Shown here piece by piece: positions 1 to 9,162 of a DNA stretch of 62,939 bases. The stretch's first letter is position 1. Each line of letters starts with the position of its first letter. Both the position numbers and the translations under genes were made by a program. The notes beneath the pieces were generated by a model, which saw only the letters and a program-made list of their open reading frames with translations, searched no databases and was not told the origin of the DNA. Location: positions 1 to 62,939 of the forward strand of contig NZ_JADCBK010000051.1 in NCBI RefSeq assembly GCF_020253525.1. Direction: 5' to 3'. Source of the DNA: Aquidulcibacter sp. (GTDB lineage Bacteria > Pseudomonadota > Alphaproteobacteria > Caulobacterales > Aquidulcibacteraceae).

Positions 1-1116
1 AACAAGTTGGTTGGGCTCCCCGCTGCCCCCAAACAGGCTATGGGGAGGTGGGCGGAAGGTCACGACAATTTCTGACCGGCGTGAGGGTAAACGCTTGCCC
101 GTGCGCAGGTAAAATGGCACGCCAGACCAGCGCCAATTGGCAATCTCGGCCTTCAAAGCAACATAGGTCTCGGTCGAACTGGTCCGGTCAGGACCCAAAT
201 CTTCCAAATAGCCCTTCACAGCCTCATTCTCGACAAGGCCGGCGCGATACTGGCCGCGCACGCTGTGGCTGGCGATATCGGCCGGACCAATGGGCACCAG
301 CGCCTGCAGCACTTTGATCTTCTCAGTACGAATGGCATCGGCATCCACTGAATTGGGCGGCTCCATCGCAACCAAGCATAAGAGCTGGAGCAAGTGGTTC
401 TGCACCATGTCGCGCATGGCACCAGACTTGTCATAATAATCGCCACGGCTGCCAACACCGATCGTCTCAGCCACCGTGATTTGCACATGATCAATCGCCG
501 CCCGCGACCAAACTGGCTCAAACAACGCATTGGCAAAGCGCAAGACCAAAAGGTTCTGGACCGTCTCTTTCCCGAGATAATGATCAATGCGGTAGACGCG
601 ATCTTCAGAGAAGACCTCTGCCACGGCATCATTGATCGCTTTGGCCGACATTAAGTCCCGGCCTAAGGGTTTTTCCAACACCACACGCGAAGCAGGCGAT
701 ACAAGGCCCGCATCGCGCAATTGGGCGCAAATGCCGCCGAAGACCGATGGCGGCGTGGACAGATAGAAGACGCGAACCTTGTCCTCACCGCCTGCTAACG
801 ATTGCACAAGATGGTCCCACGGACCATCGGCCTTCGTGGCGTCAAGCGCTACATAATCAATCAAGGCCAAGAAGGCCTGAAACTCAGCAGACGACGGGTC
901 GCCCTTGGCCAAATTGGCAAAACCTTCGCTTACGGATTTGCGAAAGGCTTCTTTGGTCATAGCTTGGCGGGCGACGCCAACAATACGGCTATCGGTTGGA
1001 ATCTGGCCGTCCTTGAAGCGGTGGAACAGAGACGGGAACAGCTTCCGCAGCGCCAAATCCCCAGATGCACCGAAAACAACCAAATCAAAACTGGGGACGG
1101 GGACGAATTCAGCCAT
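1..1116 (-). CDS. zwf: Glucose-6-phosphate 1-dehydrogenase (C-terminus cut by window edge)
   Basis: Oxidises glucose-6-phosphate to 6-phosphogluconolactone, the entry step of the Entner-Doudoroff and pentose-phosphate routes, in the cytoplasm. The reading frame is open from the ATG at 1116 to position 1 with no stop, giving 372 residues of a family usually near 490. Near the N-terminus is the nucleotide-binding stretch VVFGASGDLALRKL, and further on the family signature RIDHYLGKE with its catalytic histidine. The ATG is preceded by GGAGCG at a suitable distance. It lies 73 nt downstream of the amylase in the same direction, so it is probably the distal part of the mal operon. Linking zwf to maltodextrin uptake fits the HexR-like regulator at 8293. 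Confidence 0.95.
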   Translation of the reverse strand, partial: MAEFVPVPSFDLVVFGASGDLALRKLFPSLFHRFKDGQIPTDSRIVGVARQAMTKEAFRKSVSEGFANLAKGDPSSAEFQAFLALIDYVALDATKADGPWDHLVQSLAGGEDKVRVFYLSTPPSVFGGICAQLRDAGLVSPASRVVLEKPLGRDLMSAKAINDAVAEVFSEDRVYRIDHYLGKETVQNLLVLRFANALFEPVWSRAAIDHVQITVAETIGVGSRGDYYDKSGAMRDMVQNHLLQLLCLVAMEPPNSVDADAIRTEKIKVLQALVPIGPADIASHSVRGQYRAGLVENEAVKGYLEDLGPDRTSSTETYVALKAEIANWRWSGVPFYLRTGKRLPSRRSEIVVTFRPPPHSLFGGSGEPNQLV

Positions 1117-1189
1117 CAGTGCGCTCCATTGGAACATCAGGGTTAAAGGGATTTGTCACAAGATACAGCGCCAAATCAGTGTTTTTATC

Positions 1190-2890
1190 TCAAGGACGTG
1201 CAGCAGCCCCAGATGTTTGGATTCGCACAATGCCCGTACTCAAAGGTGGCAGGTCGATTTTGAGCCCCGATGAGCTTGTCTGCACCTGAATGTCACCAAT
1301 CATGCGTTCAGCGCCAGCCAATTCCACTTCCGACAACGCGCTTGGGGTCAAGCTGATCGTCCGAGGCAGATCAGAAACATTCATCACAAACACAAATTTC
1401 TCCGCGCCCAGCGTCTTAAGATCCACATAGAGCTGTCGATCCGAATAGAGATGGGTCCGCGCACCGGCATAAAGAGCGGGGCTGACCTTACGTAAGGCCA
1501 TTAACTCGGTCAGGTAGGCGCGCAGTGCAAGCGCTTTAGGCAGAACTTCCCTGTCTTTGGCATTGATACCGGGCAGTTTGACCATATTTCGAGCAATGTG
1601 GTCATCGCATTTCTGAAGCTCGCCGCAATTCTGGCGGATTTTCATCGAGAAGCCCGCAACTTCGGCACCCACTTCTTCGCCATAATAAGTTGTGATTGGG
1701 CCAGACCATGCCGCCATAAAGGTGAAGGCCAAGCGGTGGCGGGCCCAATAGACTTCTGACCTAGGCTCCCCCTTCCCGGCCCGCTGGATCAGATCGCCAA
1801 AGCGCACCAAATCATGATTGCCCAGCATCAGATTCATAATGGCGTGATCTGGATAGGTCGCATGGGCCCCCATGGCCCAAGCTTCTTGTAAGGTCGCTGC
1901 GGGCTTGCCCTTGGTACCATCCTCCCCCGTCGCGAGGATTTGGACCAAAGCATAGCGTGTGGGAAAATCAAACGCGCTGGGCAAGGCAGGCTCTTCCGTC
2001 GTGCCGAGGGAGGCGCGAATTCGTTCGGCCGTGCCCCAAATCTCCCCCACCACATAGCCCAGCCTGCCTTGATCCTTCGACGCTGCAGAGATGGATTTTA
2101 CCAGCCGCGCCATGGGGCGATTGGGCACTTGATAGGCTTGATCAAGACGCCAGCCATCTATCCCATACACATCAATCCAATAGCGCGCGACTTCATCATA
2201 AAAAGCCAGAGACTTGGGATTATCAAAGTCCACCACTTCGCCGGGATAGGTCGAAGGATTGTTGAAATAGTCAGCGGGGCGGTTTGAGGCAGCAGGCACA
2301 AGACCCGATGGCGAGGGCGTCACATTGCCCTTATGGTGGCCAAAAACACCATCGAAAATGATCTTCAAGTCTCGCTGACGGGCGGCAGTGATCAGATCGC
2401 GCACATCTTGGGCCGTTCCAAACTGCGGATCGACTTTGAAATAGTCACGTGGATAATAGCCCGTGCCATCAAGGCGGGGATTGACCACTTTCTCGCCAGA
2501 ATGGCGGTGTTGTGGGCTGCCCGCTGCACTGTCAAAAATCGGTGTCAGCCAAACGGCATTGAAGCCCATGGCCTTGATGCCATCGAGCGCTTGGATCACG
2601 CCTTTAATGTCCCCGGTATGGGGACCCGGGCCATAGCCGCCAATTGGATTATGCTCTGGCGAGCCATCGACAAAGGTGCCGACCATGACTTGATAGAGGC
2701 GCAACTCGCAAAAGGGGCTACCCCCCCGATTGCATGGCAAGCGGGCTTCGGTCTGGCCCATGGGGGCAGAAATGACAGTCGGGGCTTCAGCGGGCTTTGC
2801 CGCAACAGCGCCAGCCGAGACAAATCCCACGCCTGCCATCGCAATAATAGAAAAGCGCAGCGCCCCGCCTATCCAAGCCCGAAACGCCAT
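1190..2890 (-). CDS. Exported GH13 alpha-amylase family enzyme
   Basis: Glycoside hydrolase of family 13 acting on maltodextrins, probably in the periplasm. The first ~31 residues form a signal peptide (hydrophobic stretch ending in AGAVAAKP). Four GH13 regions are visible: DGVFGHH around residue 180, GWRLD with the nucleophile Asp near 250, VVGEIWG with the acid Glu near 283, and NHD near 358-360. The length of 566 aa suits a maltogenic or neopullulanase-like single-domain enzyme with a beta C-terminal domain. It starts 4 nt after malG ends, so it is co-transcribed with the maltose transporter. It likely shortens dextrins for MalE. The exact bond specificity cannot be told from the motifs. 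Confidence 0.88.
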   Translation of the reverse strand: MAFRAWIGGALRFSIIAMAGVGFVSAGAVAAKPAEAPTVISAPMGQTEARLPCNRGGSPFCELRLYQVMVGTFVDGSPEHNPIGGYGPGPHTGDIKGVIQALDGIKAMGFNAVWLTPIFDSAAGSPQHRHSGEKVVNPRLDGTGYYPRDYFKVDPQFGTAQDVRDLITAARQRDLKIIFDGVFGHHKGNVTPSPSGLVPAASNRPADYFNNPSTYPGEVVDFDNPKSLAFYDEVARYWIDVYGIDGWRLDQAYQVPNRPMARLVKSISAASKDQGRLGYVVGEIWGTAERIRASLGTTEEPALPSAFDFPTRYALVQILATGEDGTKGKPAATLQEAWAMGAHATYPDHAIMNLMLGNHDLVRFGDLIQRAGKGEPRSEVYWARHRLAFTFMAAWSGPITTYYGEEVGAEVAGFSMKIRQNCGELQKCDDHIARNMVKLPGINAKDREVLPKALALRAYLTELMALRKVSPALYAGARTHLYSDRQLYVDLKTLGAEKFVFVMNVSDLPRTISLTPSALSEVELAGAERMIGDIQVQTSSSGLKIDLPPLSTGIVRIQTSGAAARP

Positions 2891-2894
2891 CCGA

Positions 2895-3773
2895 TCAGCC
2901 CTTCACGCCACCGGCTGTTAGGCCCGATACGAGGAAACGCTGCAACATCAAGAACAGCAGAACCACTGGCAGGGACACCAGAATAGAGCCCGCAGCGAAA
3001 TAGCCCCATTGCGAAGAATATTCACTCACAAAGAAGCGCAATCCGACGGGGGCAGTATAAAGCGCCTCTTCATCCATGAATGTGGCGGCCAGAATAAACT
3101 CATTCCACGCCGTCATAAAGCTGAAGAGGGCCGTTACGGCGACAGCCGGGCGGGCCAAGGGCAAAACGATTTGGAAGAAAATGCGCGAAGGCGAACAGCC
3201 GTCCATAATTGCGCTTTCTTCAATCTCAATCGGGATGGAGTCGAAATAGCCCTTCAGCATCCAGACGCAGAAGGGAATGGCGGTGACCGAATAAACAATC
3301 ACGAGCGCCCAAACCGAGTTATCGAGATCAAGCCAATCCACAATGATCACATAAAGCGGGATCAGCATCAAAGTGCCCGGAAACATTTGCGTGACCAGAA
3401 ATAAGGTCATGCCAAATTCGCGGCCCTTAAAGCGGAAGCGCGAGAAGGCGTATCCAGCAGAGCACGCCAAGGCGACCCCAAAGACGGTGGTCAGGGCGGC
3501 CACCAATAAGCTGTTCAGCATCCATTTGAGGAAGGGCTGATCCCGCAGCACGCCGACAAAGTTTTCCATCGACCATTGCGCGGGAACAGGGGTTGCCGCC
3601 CGCATCCGATCCCAAAAGCCTGGATTGGCCGGCAAGTCTGCAAGGCCGATATTCTGGGTGCCCGAGAACGCCAAAGCAAACACCCAGAAGATCGGGTAAA
3701 GCGCAAACAAAGTGATGAGGATGAGAATGGGGTGCAGCCACAGCGGCGCGCGCTTTTGATCGGATGACGTCAT
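2895..3773 (-). CDS. malG: Maltose/maltodextrin ABC transporter permease MalG
   Basis: Inner-membrane permease half of a type I sugar importer. It has 292 residues with about six membrane segments. The cytoplasmic EAA loop that docks on MalK is at about residues 184-205 (EESAIMDGCSPSRIF, then a Leu-Pro). The protein ends in a Gly-rich tail (GLTAGGVKG) as in MalG proteins, where the tail contacts the binding site. The start overlaps the malF stop by 4 nt (ATGA), indicating translational coupling. The partner genes malF, malE and malK lie immediately upstream. Confidence 0.93.
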   Translation of the reverse strand: MTSSDQKRAPLWLHPILILITLFALYPIFWVFALAFSGTQNIGLADLPANPGFWDRMRAATPVPAQWSMENFVGVLRDQPFLKWMLNSLLVAALTTVFGVALACSAGYAFSRFRFKGREFGMTLFLVTQMFPGTLMLIPLYVIIVDWLDLDNSVWALVIVYSVTAIPFCVWMLKGYFDSIPIEIEESAIMDGCSPSRIFFQIVLPLARPAVAVTALFSFMTAWNEFILAATFMDEEALYTAPVGLRFFVSEYSSQWGYFAAGSILVSLPVVLLFLMLQRFLVSGLTAGGVKG

Positions 3774-5575
3774 TTGTTATTGGCCTCCGTGGCAGAAGTC
3801 GCGCGGATCTGGAACACGCCATAGATCAACAGGATCAAGAAAATCACCACCGAATAGGCGGCCGCATAGCCGTATCGATATTCCTCAAACGCGATGCGGT
3901 AAGCCCGTGTCACAAGGATTTCGTTGGCCCCAGAAGGCTGCCCGGCGCTGACCAGATAGATCACATTGAACATGTTAAACGTCCACACGACCGAAACGAT
4001 GATGGCAGGCAGAAGGGCGGGTCGCAGGCTGGGCAAGGTAATCAGCCAGAATTGTTGCCAGGGTGAGGCCCCATCAATGCGGGCGGCTTCATACATATCT
4101 TCATCCACCGCCTGAAGCGCGCCAAGTGCGACCACCATCATGAAGGGAAAGGACAGCCACGCATTGGTGGCAAGGCCGGTGATAAAGCTGGGCCCCACGC
4201 TATCAAACCATTGAACGGGTTGGCCCCCAAAGGCTTGGATGGCTTGGTTGATCGCGCCAAATTGTGGGTGGAACATGCCCTTCCACGTCAAAGCCGTGAT
4301 GTAATTGGGAATAGCCCACGGCAGGATCAGAAGTGTGCGATAGATCGCAACCCCGCGCAGGCCTTTGATATTGAGCAGGAGCGCCATCCCGAGGCCAATC
4401 GCCACCCCCAAAACGACATTGGAGGCCGTCCAAACAATGGTGACACCCAAGGTCCAATAGAAGTTCTGATAGTTAAAGGCTGCTCCATTGCCGCCGAAAT
4501 TAAAGTCACCCAAAATGCTGGCATAATTGGCAAACCCAACCCAGCGATCACTCCAGCTTGCGCCTTGGTTCAGCAAAGTCGTGTCGGTAAACGACAGGAT
4601 AAAGCCATAGAAGAAGGGGAAGAAGGCCAGTGCCAACATGCCAATCAAGGCGGGCGCAACATAGGCATAGGCGGTGGGGTTTTCTTTGAGCGCCCGCCAC
4701 GTTGAAGATGCGGCCCCGAAACTGATGAAGCCGCCAATCAAGGCACCAAGCCCACCCAAAAACAGAAGCGACGTATTAAGCGCCGCCCCGTCCACCGCGC
4801 CTGCAACGACAGCCGAGTCCAACCGCGCAACATCACCGGCAAGTGTTAGGCCGTTGCTGGTGGCCACTGCCCACATCGCCTCATCTACAGCGCGGGCTGT
4901 GGTGTTAAGATTGTCGAGAAGTACTTGCGAGGTCGTGGCCAGATTGGTTCCTGTGAACTGCCCCAGCACAAAGGCAACGCCCAGCGGCAAAGCCAAACCC
5001 GCCCACGCACCGAGCTTTGGCTGAACGAGGGCGAGACCAGCAATCACCAGAATGCCAAGGCCAATTGCCCCCCATTGTAGCGGGGAAATGAGCGCTGGAC
5101 CTGATGTTTTCGACGTTTGGACAATCTCGACCATACCGACGCGCTGGCCAGCCACGACCAAAGGTGCGGCTGCATGGGCCCCCAAGGCCTCTGGCTTAAG
5201 CTTTGCGCCTTCTATCGGTAGGCCAAGGATCAAATCATAGAGGGGCTTTTCGTTCAGGTTTAGCGGACGGGGTGCAGCTTCACCGGGCCAATTACTGACG
5301 GCCAATTGCTTGCCGTCTCGCATAACCAGACGATAGCGATCGCCTTCCCGGCCTGAGCGCTTGAGCACATCGGCCATCAAGGTGCCAATTGTTTGGTCGC
5401 TAAGCCCCGCCTCTAGGCCCGCCGAACCCAGTTTTGCCAAATCAGACGCCGTCACCAAGGCAACCGCGCCTGAGGCCGCTTCATCGCGATGTTGAGCGGC
5501 TTGCTGCAGGAAGAACAAAGCCCCGGAAATGACAATCAAGAGGGCGAAGAAGATCGCGCTTAAATTACGTTTCAT
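3770..5575 (-). CDS. malF: MalF-type permease with an unusual N-terminal extracytoplasmic extension
   Basis: Second membrane subunit of the maltodextrin importer. The permease core begins near residue 300 (TAYAYVAPALIG) and carries the EAA loop (EAARIDGASPWQQF) about 100 residues before the end. In front of it are ~300 extra residues: a membrane segment at 7-25, a soluble stretch at ~26-165 that reads like a small sensor or Cache-like fold, two membrane segments at ~167-205, a second polar segment at ~208-268, and another membrane segment at 270-288. At 601 aa it is clearly longer than E. coli MalF (514 aa), whose own large periplasmic loop sits elsewhere. It overlaps malE and malG by 4 nt each. 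Confidence 0.88.
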   Translation of the reverse strand: MKRNLSAIFFALLIVISGALFFLQQAAQHRDEAASGAVALVTASDLAKLGSAGLEAGLSDQTIGTLMADVLKRSGREGDRYRLVMRDGKQLAVSNWPGEAAPRPLNLNEKPLYDLILGLPIEGAKLKPEALGAHAAAPLVVAGQRVGMVEIVQTSKTSGPALISPLQWGAIGLGILVIAGLALVQPKLGAWAGLALPLGVAFVLGQFTGTNLATTSQVLLDNLNTTARAVDEAMWAVATSNGLTLAGDVARLDSAVVAGAVDGAALNTSLLFLGGLGALIGGFISFGAASSTWRALKENPTAYAYVAPALIGMLALAFFPFFYGFILSFTDTTLLNQGASWSDRWVGFANYASILGDFNFGGNGAAFNYQNFYWTLGVTIVWTASNVVLGVAIGLGMALLLNIKGLRGVAIYRTLLILPWAIPNYITALTWKGMFHPQFGAINQAIQAFGGQPVQWFDSVGPSFITGLATNAWLSFPFMMVVALGALQAVDEDMYEAARIDGASPWQQFWLITLPSLRPALLPAIIVSVVWTFNMFNVIYLVSAGQPSGANEILVTRAYRIAFEEYRYGYAAAYSVVIFLILLIYGVFQIRATSATEANNK

Positions 5576-6858
5576 GCCCGTCCCCCAGCTTGGGAAGCCC
5601 GCAAGGCGTCAATGGCTGCTTGCACTTCGGCTTGGCAATCATTCCAAGCCGATTGCGATGTCGTTTCCATTTTGGTGAAGCGCTTCATAGCTTTATCCGC
5701 CGGCGACCAAACCAATGTCATCTCTGGCAAATTGGGCATAGGCACGGCCAAAGCGCCTTGGGCTTTGAATGCGGAAATGATGGGATCATTCGCGATGGCG
5801 GGTACGCGATAGGCCGCCTCTGATGCGGACAATTGCCCGCCCTTTTGTGCCATAATGGTCGAGCCCTGCGGCCCGGCCAAAAATTTCGCAAATTGCCAAG
5901 CTTCGTGCTCGTCGGCTGTACCTGCGGCCAGATAGATGGCCTCAATCGTCATCCAGGGCCGCATGGGTTGATTATTGGCTTCTGAAATCATCGGCAAAAC
6001 CGCAATGCCCAGATCAATAGTCTTGGCCGCTTCGCCCAAAAACCACGGTCCACTCATAACCATGGCGGCGCGCTCTTCGTTAAATAGCGCCGTCACCAGT
6101 GAGTTGGCGGGATCATCTGGCAAAAGGTTAAGCTCTGACCGCCATTTGCGCACCAGATCAGAGGCTGCGACATTGGCAGGATCATTCAGGATCAAATCCC
6201 CCGCCGCATTAAAGGCACCCCCACCAAAGCCATTGGCAATGCCCGCATGGAAGAAATAATCGTCATAGGCATAAGCAAAGCCAAACCGACCACGCGCTTT
6301 ATCTGTGAGCTTTGTCGCGATCTCAACGAGTTCTTTGGTGGTGCGCGGCGGATTAGGGACTAATCTTTTGTTGTAGATTAAGGCGGCAGATTTGAAGTTC
6401 AACGGCAAGGCATAGGTCACGCCCTTATAGGTCGTGGCGTCCAGCATGCCCGGCAAAAAGCCTTGGCGATCTTCCTCGCTTAAGAAGAAATCGATGGCCG
6501 CGACCGTATTGCCGCTTTCAACCCAGCCGCCCATACGATCATGGGAGAAGATGAAAAGGTCAGGGCCCTTATTGCGGGGCACCGCCGCTGAAATCTTGTC
6601 GGCAAAGGCGTCATTAGGCACCCCGACGCAGCGGACAGGGCGGGCTTTACCAGCGACTTGGGCAGAATAAAGGGCCGCAACTTCTTCCAGGGCGGCCTTC
6701 TCGCGACCGCGATAAGAATGCCAAACCACCAGAGCATCGCGTTTAGGACCCGCAGATTTGCCACAAGCGGCCAATAGCGCGGTGCCGGACAACCCGAGCC
6801 CTGCTGCTAGGAATGATCGTTTGGTGGGTGATCCCCCGTGACTTGTGCGCCAAGCCAT
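5572..6858 (-). CDS. malE: Maltodextrin-binding lipoprotein (extracellular solute-binding protein family 1)
   Basis: Captures maltodextrin in the periplasm and delivers it to MalFG. The N-terminus has a basic n-region (TKRSF), a hydrophobic core and a lipobox LLAAC, with Cys at about residue 32, so it is probably a lipid-anchored protein and not free as in E. coli. The body (428 aa) is a family 1 sugar-binding protein, with motifs such as YALPLNFKSAALIYNK and MVMSGPWFLGE typical of MalE-like proteins. It starts 3 nt after the malK stop. The operon context makes maltose or maltodextrin the likely ligand. Confidence 0.9.
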   Translation of the reverse strand: MAWRTSHGGSPTKRSFLAAGLGLSGTALLAACGKSAGPKRDALVVWHSYRGREKAALEEVAALYSAQVAGKARPVRCVGVPNDAFADKISAAVPRNKGPDLFIFSHDRMGGWVESGNTVAAIDFFLSEEDRQGFLPGMLDATTYKGVTYALPLNFKSAALIYNKRLVPNPPRTTKELVEIATKLTDKARGRFGFAYAYDDYFFHAGIANGFGGGAFNAAGDLILNDPANVAASDLVRKWRSELNLLPDDPANSLVTALFNEERAAMVMSGPWFLGEAAKTIDLGIAVLPMISEANNQPMRPWMTIEAIYLAAGTADEHEAWQFAKFLAGPQGSTIMAQKGGQLSASEAAYRVPAIANDPIISAFKAQGALAVPMPNLPEMTLVWSPADKAMKRFTKMETTSQSAWNDCQAEVQAAIDALRASQAGGRA

Positions 6859-6861
6859 GGG

Positions 6862-7974
6862 TTAAACCTTCTCGGCTAAGCGCAGATTGGTCTTGCTATC
6901 GAAGAAATGCGCCTTGCTGAGATCGGCTTCCACTTCGACCCATTCCCCCAATTTGGGCGTGGGGGCCTCACCATGGCTCTTGGCGATCAAAGTGGTGCCA
7001 TCGACATCGAGATGGGTCAGAACCTCGTGGCCTAAGGTCTCCACCATTTCGACCCGTCCTTTGAATTGGGCGGCCGCGTCAAAACTGCCCTGCCCCTTCA
7101 CGCGAACATCCTCTGGGCGGAAACCGATCAGGACGCTGTCAGCTGTTTGGGCCGAAGGCTCCCACCGATCCGGCATCGCAAAACCAGGCGAGGCCGCATG
7201 CGAAATCGCCCGTCCGGCCAGCTGTGTGGTCAAAATTGACATGCTGGGCGCGCCGATAAAGCGGGCGACAAAGACGCTGCTCGGACGGTGATAGAGCTCC
7301 AAGGGCGTGCCAACCTGCATCAGATTGCTGTCGCCGGCTTCGGCCAAAGGCGCTAGCACGGCGATCCGGTCGCCCATGGTCATGGCTTCGGTTTGATCGT
7401 GCGTGACATAAACGGCGGTGGTGCCTAAGCGCTTCTGCAAGCGCGAAATCTCAGCCCGCATGCCAGTCCGCAGCTTGGCGTCGAGGTTTGACAAAGGCTC
7501 ATCAAACAAAAAGACCGCAGGATCGCGGACAATGGCGCGCCCCAGCGCCACACGTTGTCGTTGCCCCCCAGAAAGCGCTTTAGGCTTGCGATCCAAATAG
7601 GGGTCAAGACCCAAAATGGCCGACGCCTCTTGCACGCGCTTTTCAATCTCGGCTTTCGGCATTTTTCGCACCTCAAGACCGAAGGCGACATTTTGGCGAA
7701 CCGTCATATGGGGGTAAAGCGCATAGGACTGAAACACCATGGCAACGTCGCGGTCTTTGGGCTTCAGATCATTCACAACCCGATCTGCAATCTTCAAATT
7801 GCCAGAGGAGACCGATTCAAGGCCGGCAATCATCCGCAGGGCGGTCGACTTGCCACATCCAGACGGCCCAACCAGAACCATGAACTCGCCATCCTTGATG
7901 TCGAGCGATAAGTTCTTGATGACATCAGTTTCGCCATATCGCTTTGCGACGGTTTCAAAAGTGATGCCTGCCAT
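6862..7974 (-). CDS. malK: Sugar ABC transporter ATPase (MalK/UgpC type)
   Basis: Cytoplasmic ATPase powering the MalEFG importer. Walker A GPSGCGKST at residues 36-44, Q-loop FQSYALYP near 81, signature LSGGQRQRVALGRA at 134-147, Walker B FLFDEP at 155-160, and the H-loop VTHDQ. The C-terminal ~130 residues form the TOBE/regulatory domain (VLIGFRPEDVRV). The length of 370 aa is normal. It is the first gene of the minus-strand operon and is divergent from the hexR-like gene across a 318-nt regulatory region. Confidence 0.95.
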   Translation of the reverse strand: MAGITFETVAKRYGETDVIKNLSLDIKDGEFMVLVGPSGCGKSTALRMIAGLESVSSGNLKIADRVVNDLKPKDRDVAMVFQSYALYPHMTVRQNVAFGLEVRKMPKAEIEKRVQEASAILGLDPYLDRKPKALSGGQRQRVALGRAIVRDPAVFLFDEPLSNLDAKLRTGMRAEISRLQKRLGTTAVYVTHDQTEAMTMGDRIAVLAPLAEAGDSNLMQVGTPLELYHRPSSVFVARFIGAPSMSILTTQLAGRAISHAASPGFAMPDRWEPSAQTADSVLIGFRPEDVRVKGQGSFDAAAQFKGRVEMVETLGHEVLTHLDVDGTTLIAKSHGEAPTPKLGEWVEVEADLSKAHFFDSKTNLRLAEKV

Positions 7975-8173
7975 GCCGTTTTCCTGCCCCGGTTATTTCG
8001 GCAGAAGCTGGAAATTTCAGTCGCGAAGGAGCCACTTATGAAACCGAAGGGCCGCTGCCCATCAGACAAATGTTGGTCCAAAGCCAAGATAAATACCCGA
8101 CTAGGCCCACTTCTCTCCCCGACTGCAGTTTCCGCCCTGTGGAGGGTTCGCCTGCCGTTCATTGGTTTTGGTA

Positions 8174-8202
8174 TTGCACATTTGATGTAGCAAAACTACA
8201 AA
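8174..8202 (+). promoter_or_regulatory. Candidate promoter of the glycogen operon with an overlapping HexR-like operator
   Basis: TTGCAC at 8174-8179 and TACAAA at 8197-8202 are spaced by 17 bp, a plausible -35/-10 pair facing the regulator gene. Inside it lies TGTAGCAAAACTACA (8186-8200), a perfect 5+5 inverted repeat with a 5-nt spacer. This resembles the TGTA...TACA palindromes reported for proteobacterial HexR (from memory). The position suggests autoregulation and possibly control of the divergent malK operon. The rest of 7975-8292 shows no gene; a clear SD (GGGAGGG, 8277-8283) precedes the regulator. Confidence 0.6.
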
Positions 8203-8292
8203 ACCTGCGCAACACGCGTTCAAGGGTGGCATTGGGCGCAGATTATTCGTATAAATCAAGCCAAGAAACAAAGGGCGGGAGGGAAAAAGACG

Positions 8293-9162
8293 ATGATCAT
8301 CAGTCAGATCGATTCTCATCTCGCGGACTTGCGCCCGTCTGAACAGCGTGTAGCGCGCTTTGTTTTGGGCCGCCCGACTGTCGTCGTTGAAATGTCCATT
8401 GCCGATCTGGCCGAGCGTGCCGATGTGTCAGAACCCACGATCATGCGCTTTTGTAAGGCCATAGGCTGTATGGGCTTTATGGACTTTAAGCTGAGCCTTG
8501 CGCGAGATCTTGAGCGCCGCACCTTGTCCATGAGCCGCCAGAACCCGCATGTGAAGGGCCATAGCGGGCTTGGCCAAGCCTTGTTTGAGCAAGTCTCAAA
8601 GACCTTGGGCCAAAAGGGAACCACCCTCGCACTTGATGAGTTAGAAACCCTTTTGGAGATTTGCGCCGGGAGCGGGCGAATCATTGTGCTGCATTCGGGC
8701 GCAGAAACTCTGTTTGCAGACACGCTGGTGAATGCCTTGCGGGGCTGTGGCTTAGAAGTATGCGACCAAACCACCGCCGATATCAGCGGACGGCGCGACA
8801 GCATCTTAGTCATTGCACTGAAATCGAGCGTTCGCATTCCAAAGGTTGAGCAAACCCTGCAAGATGTGTGCGCCGCGGGCGGGCGGGTTGCCCTGATCGG
8901 CCATACAGGCTTGCCAGCCACGCTTGCGCTGGGCGAGTTTGACGTCGGCCTTGCCGACCATATTGCTTATGCAGCCACGATCGAAGCTTTAAGGCTTGGG
9001 ATCGAGGCGCGCCTATCCAAGAGCGGACATTTCTCACAAGCAGATTCGGAAATGCTGCAGTCGCAGCGCGAAAATGCCTATGCCGATGCGCGCCGCAGAG
9101 ACCGGCAGAGCGCGCTGAAGGCAAATCCGGACGACACGACTTTTTATGAGGATGCGCGCTAA
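8293..9162 (+). CDS. RpiR/HexR-family transcriptional regulator
   Basis: DNA-binding regulator with an N-terminal RpiR helix-turn-helix (residues ~1-80; ADLAERADVSEPTIMRFCKAIG) and a C-terminal sugar-isomerase (SIS) fold. The N-terminal layout (LRPSEQRVARFVL, then GFMDFKLSLARDL) is close to HexR, the KDPG-responsive regulator of zwf and Entner-Doudoroff genes. The SIS part is degenerate: where family members usually carry an S-x-SG-x-T phosphate loop, this one has IALKSSVRIPK. So its ligand may differ or be absent. Its stop overlaps the glgB start by 1 nt (TAATG), so it is the first gene of the glycogen operon. Confidence 0.85.
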   Translation: MIISQIDSHLADLRPSEQRVARFVLGRPTVVVEMSIADLAERADVSEPTIMRFCKAIGCMGFMDFKLSLARDLERRTLSMSRQNPHVKGHSGLGQALFEQVSKTLGQKGTTLALDELETLLEICAGSGRIIVLHSGAETLFADTLVNALRGCGLEVCDQTTADISGRRDSILVIALKSSVRIPKVEQTLQDVCAAGGRVALIGHTGLPATLALGEFDVGLADHIAYAATIEALRLGIEARLSKSGHFSQADSEMLQSQRENAYADARRRDRQSALKANPDDTTFYEDAR

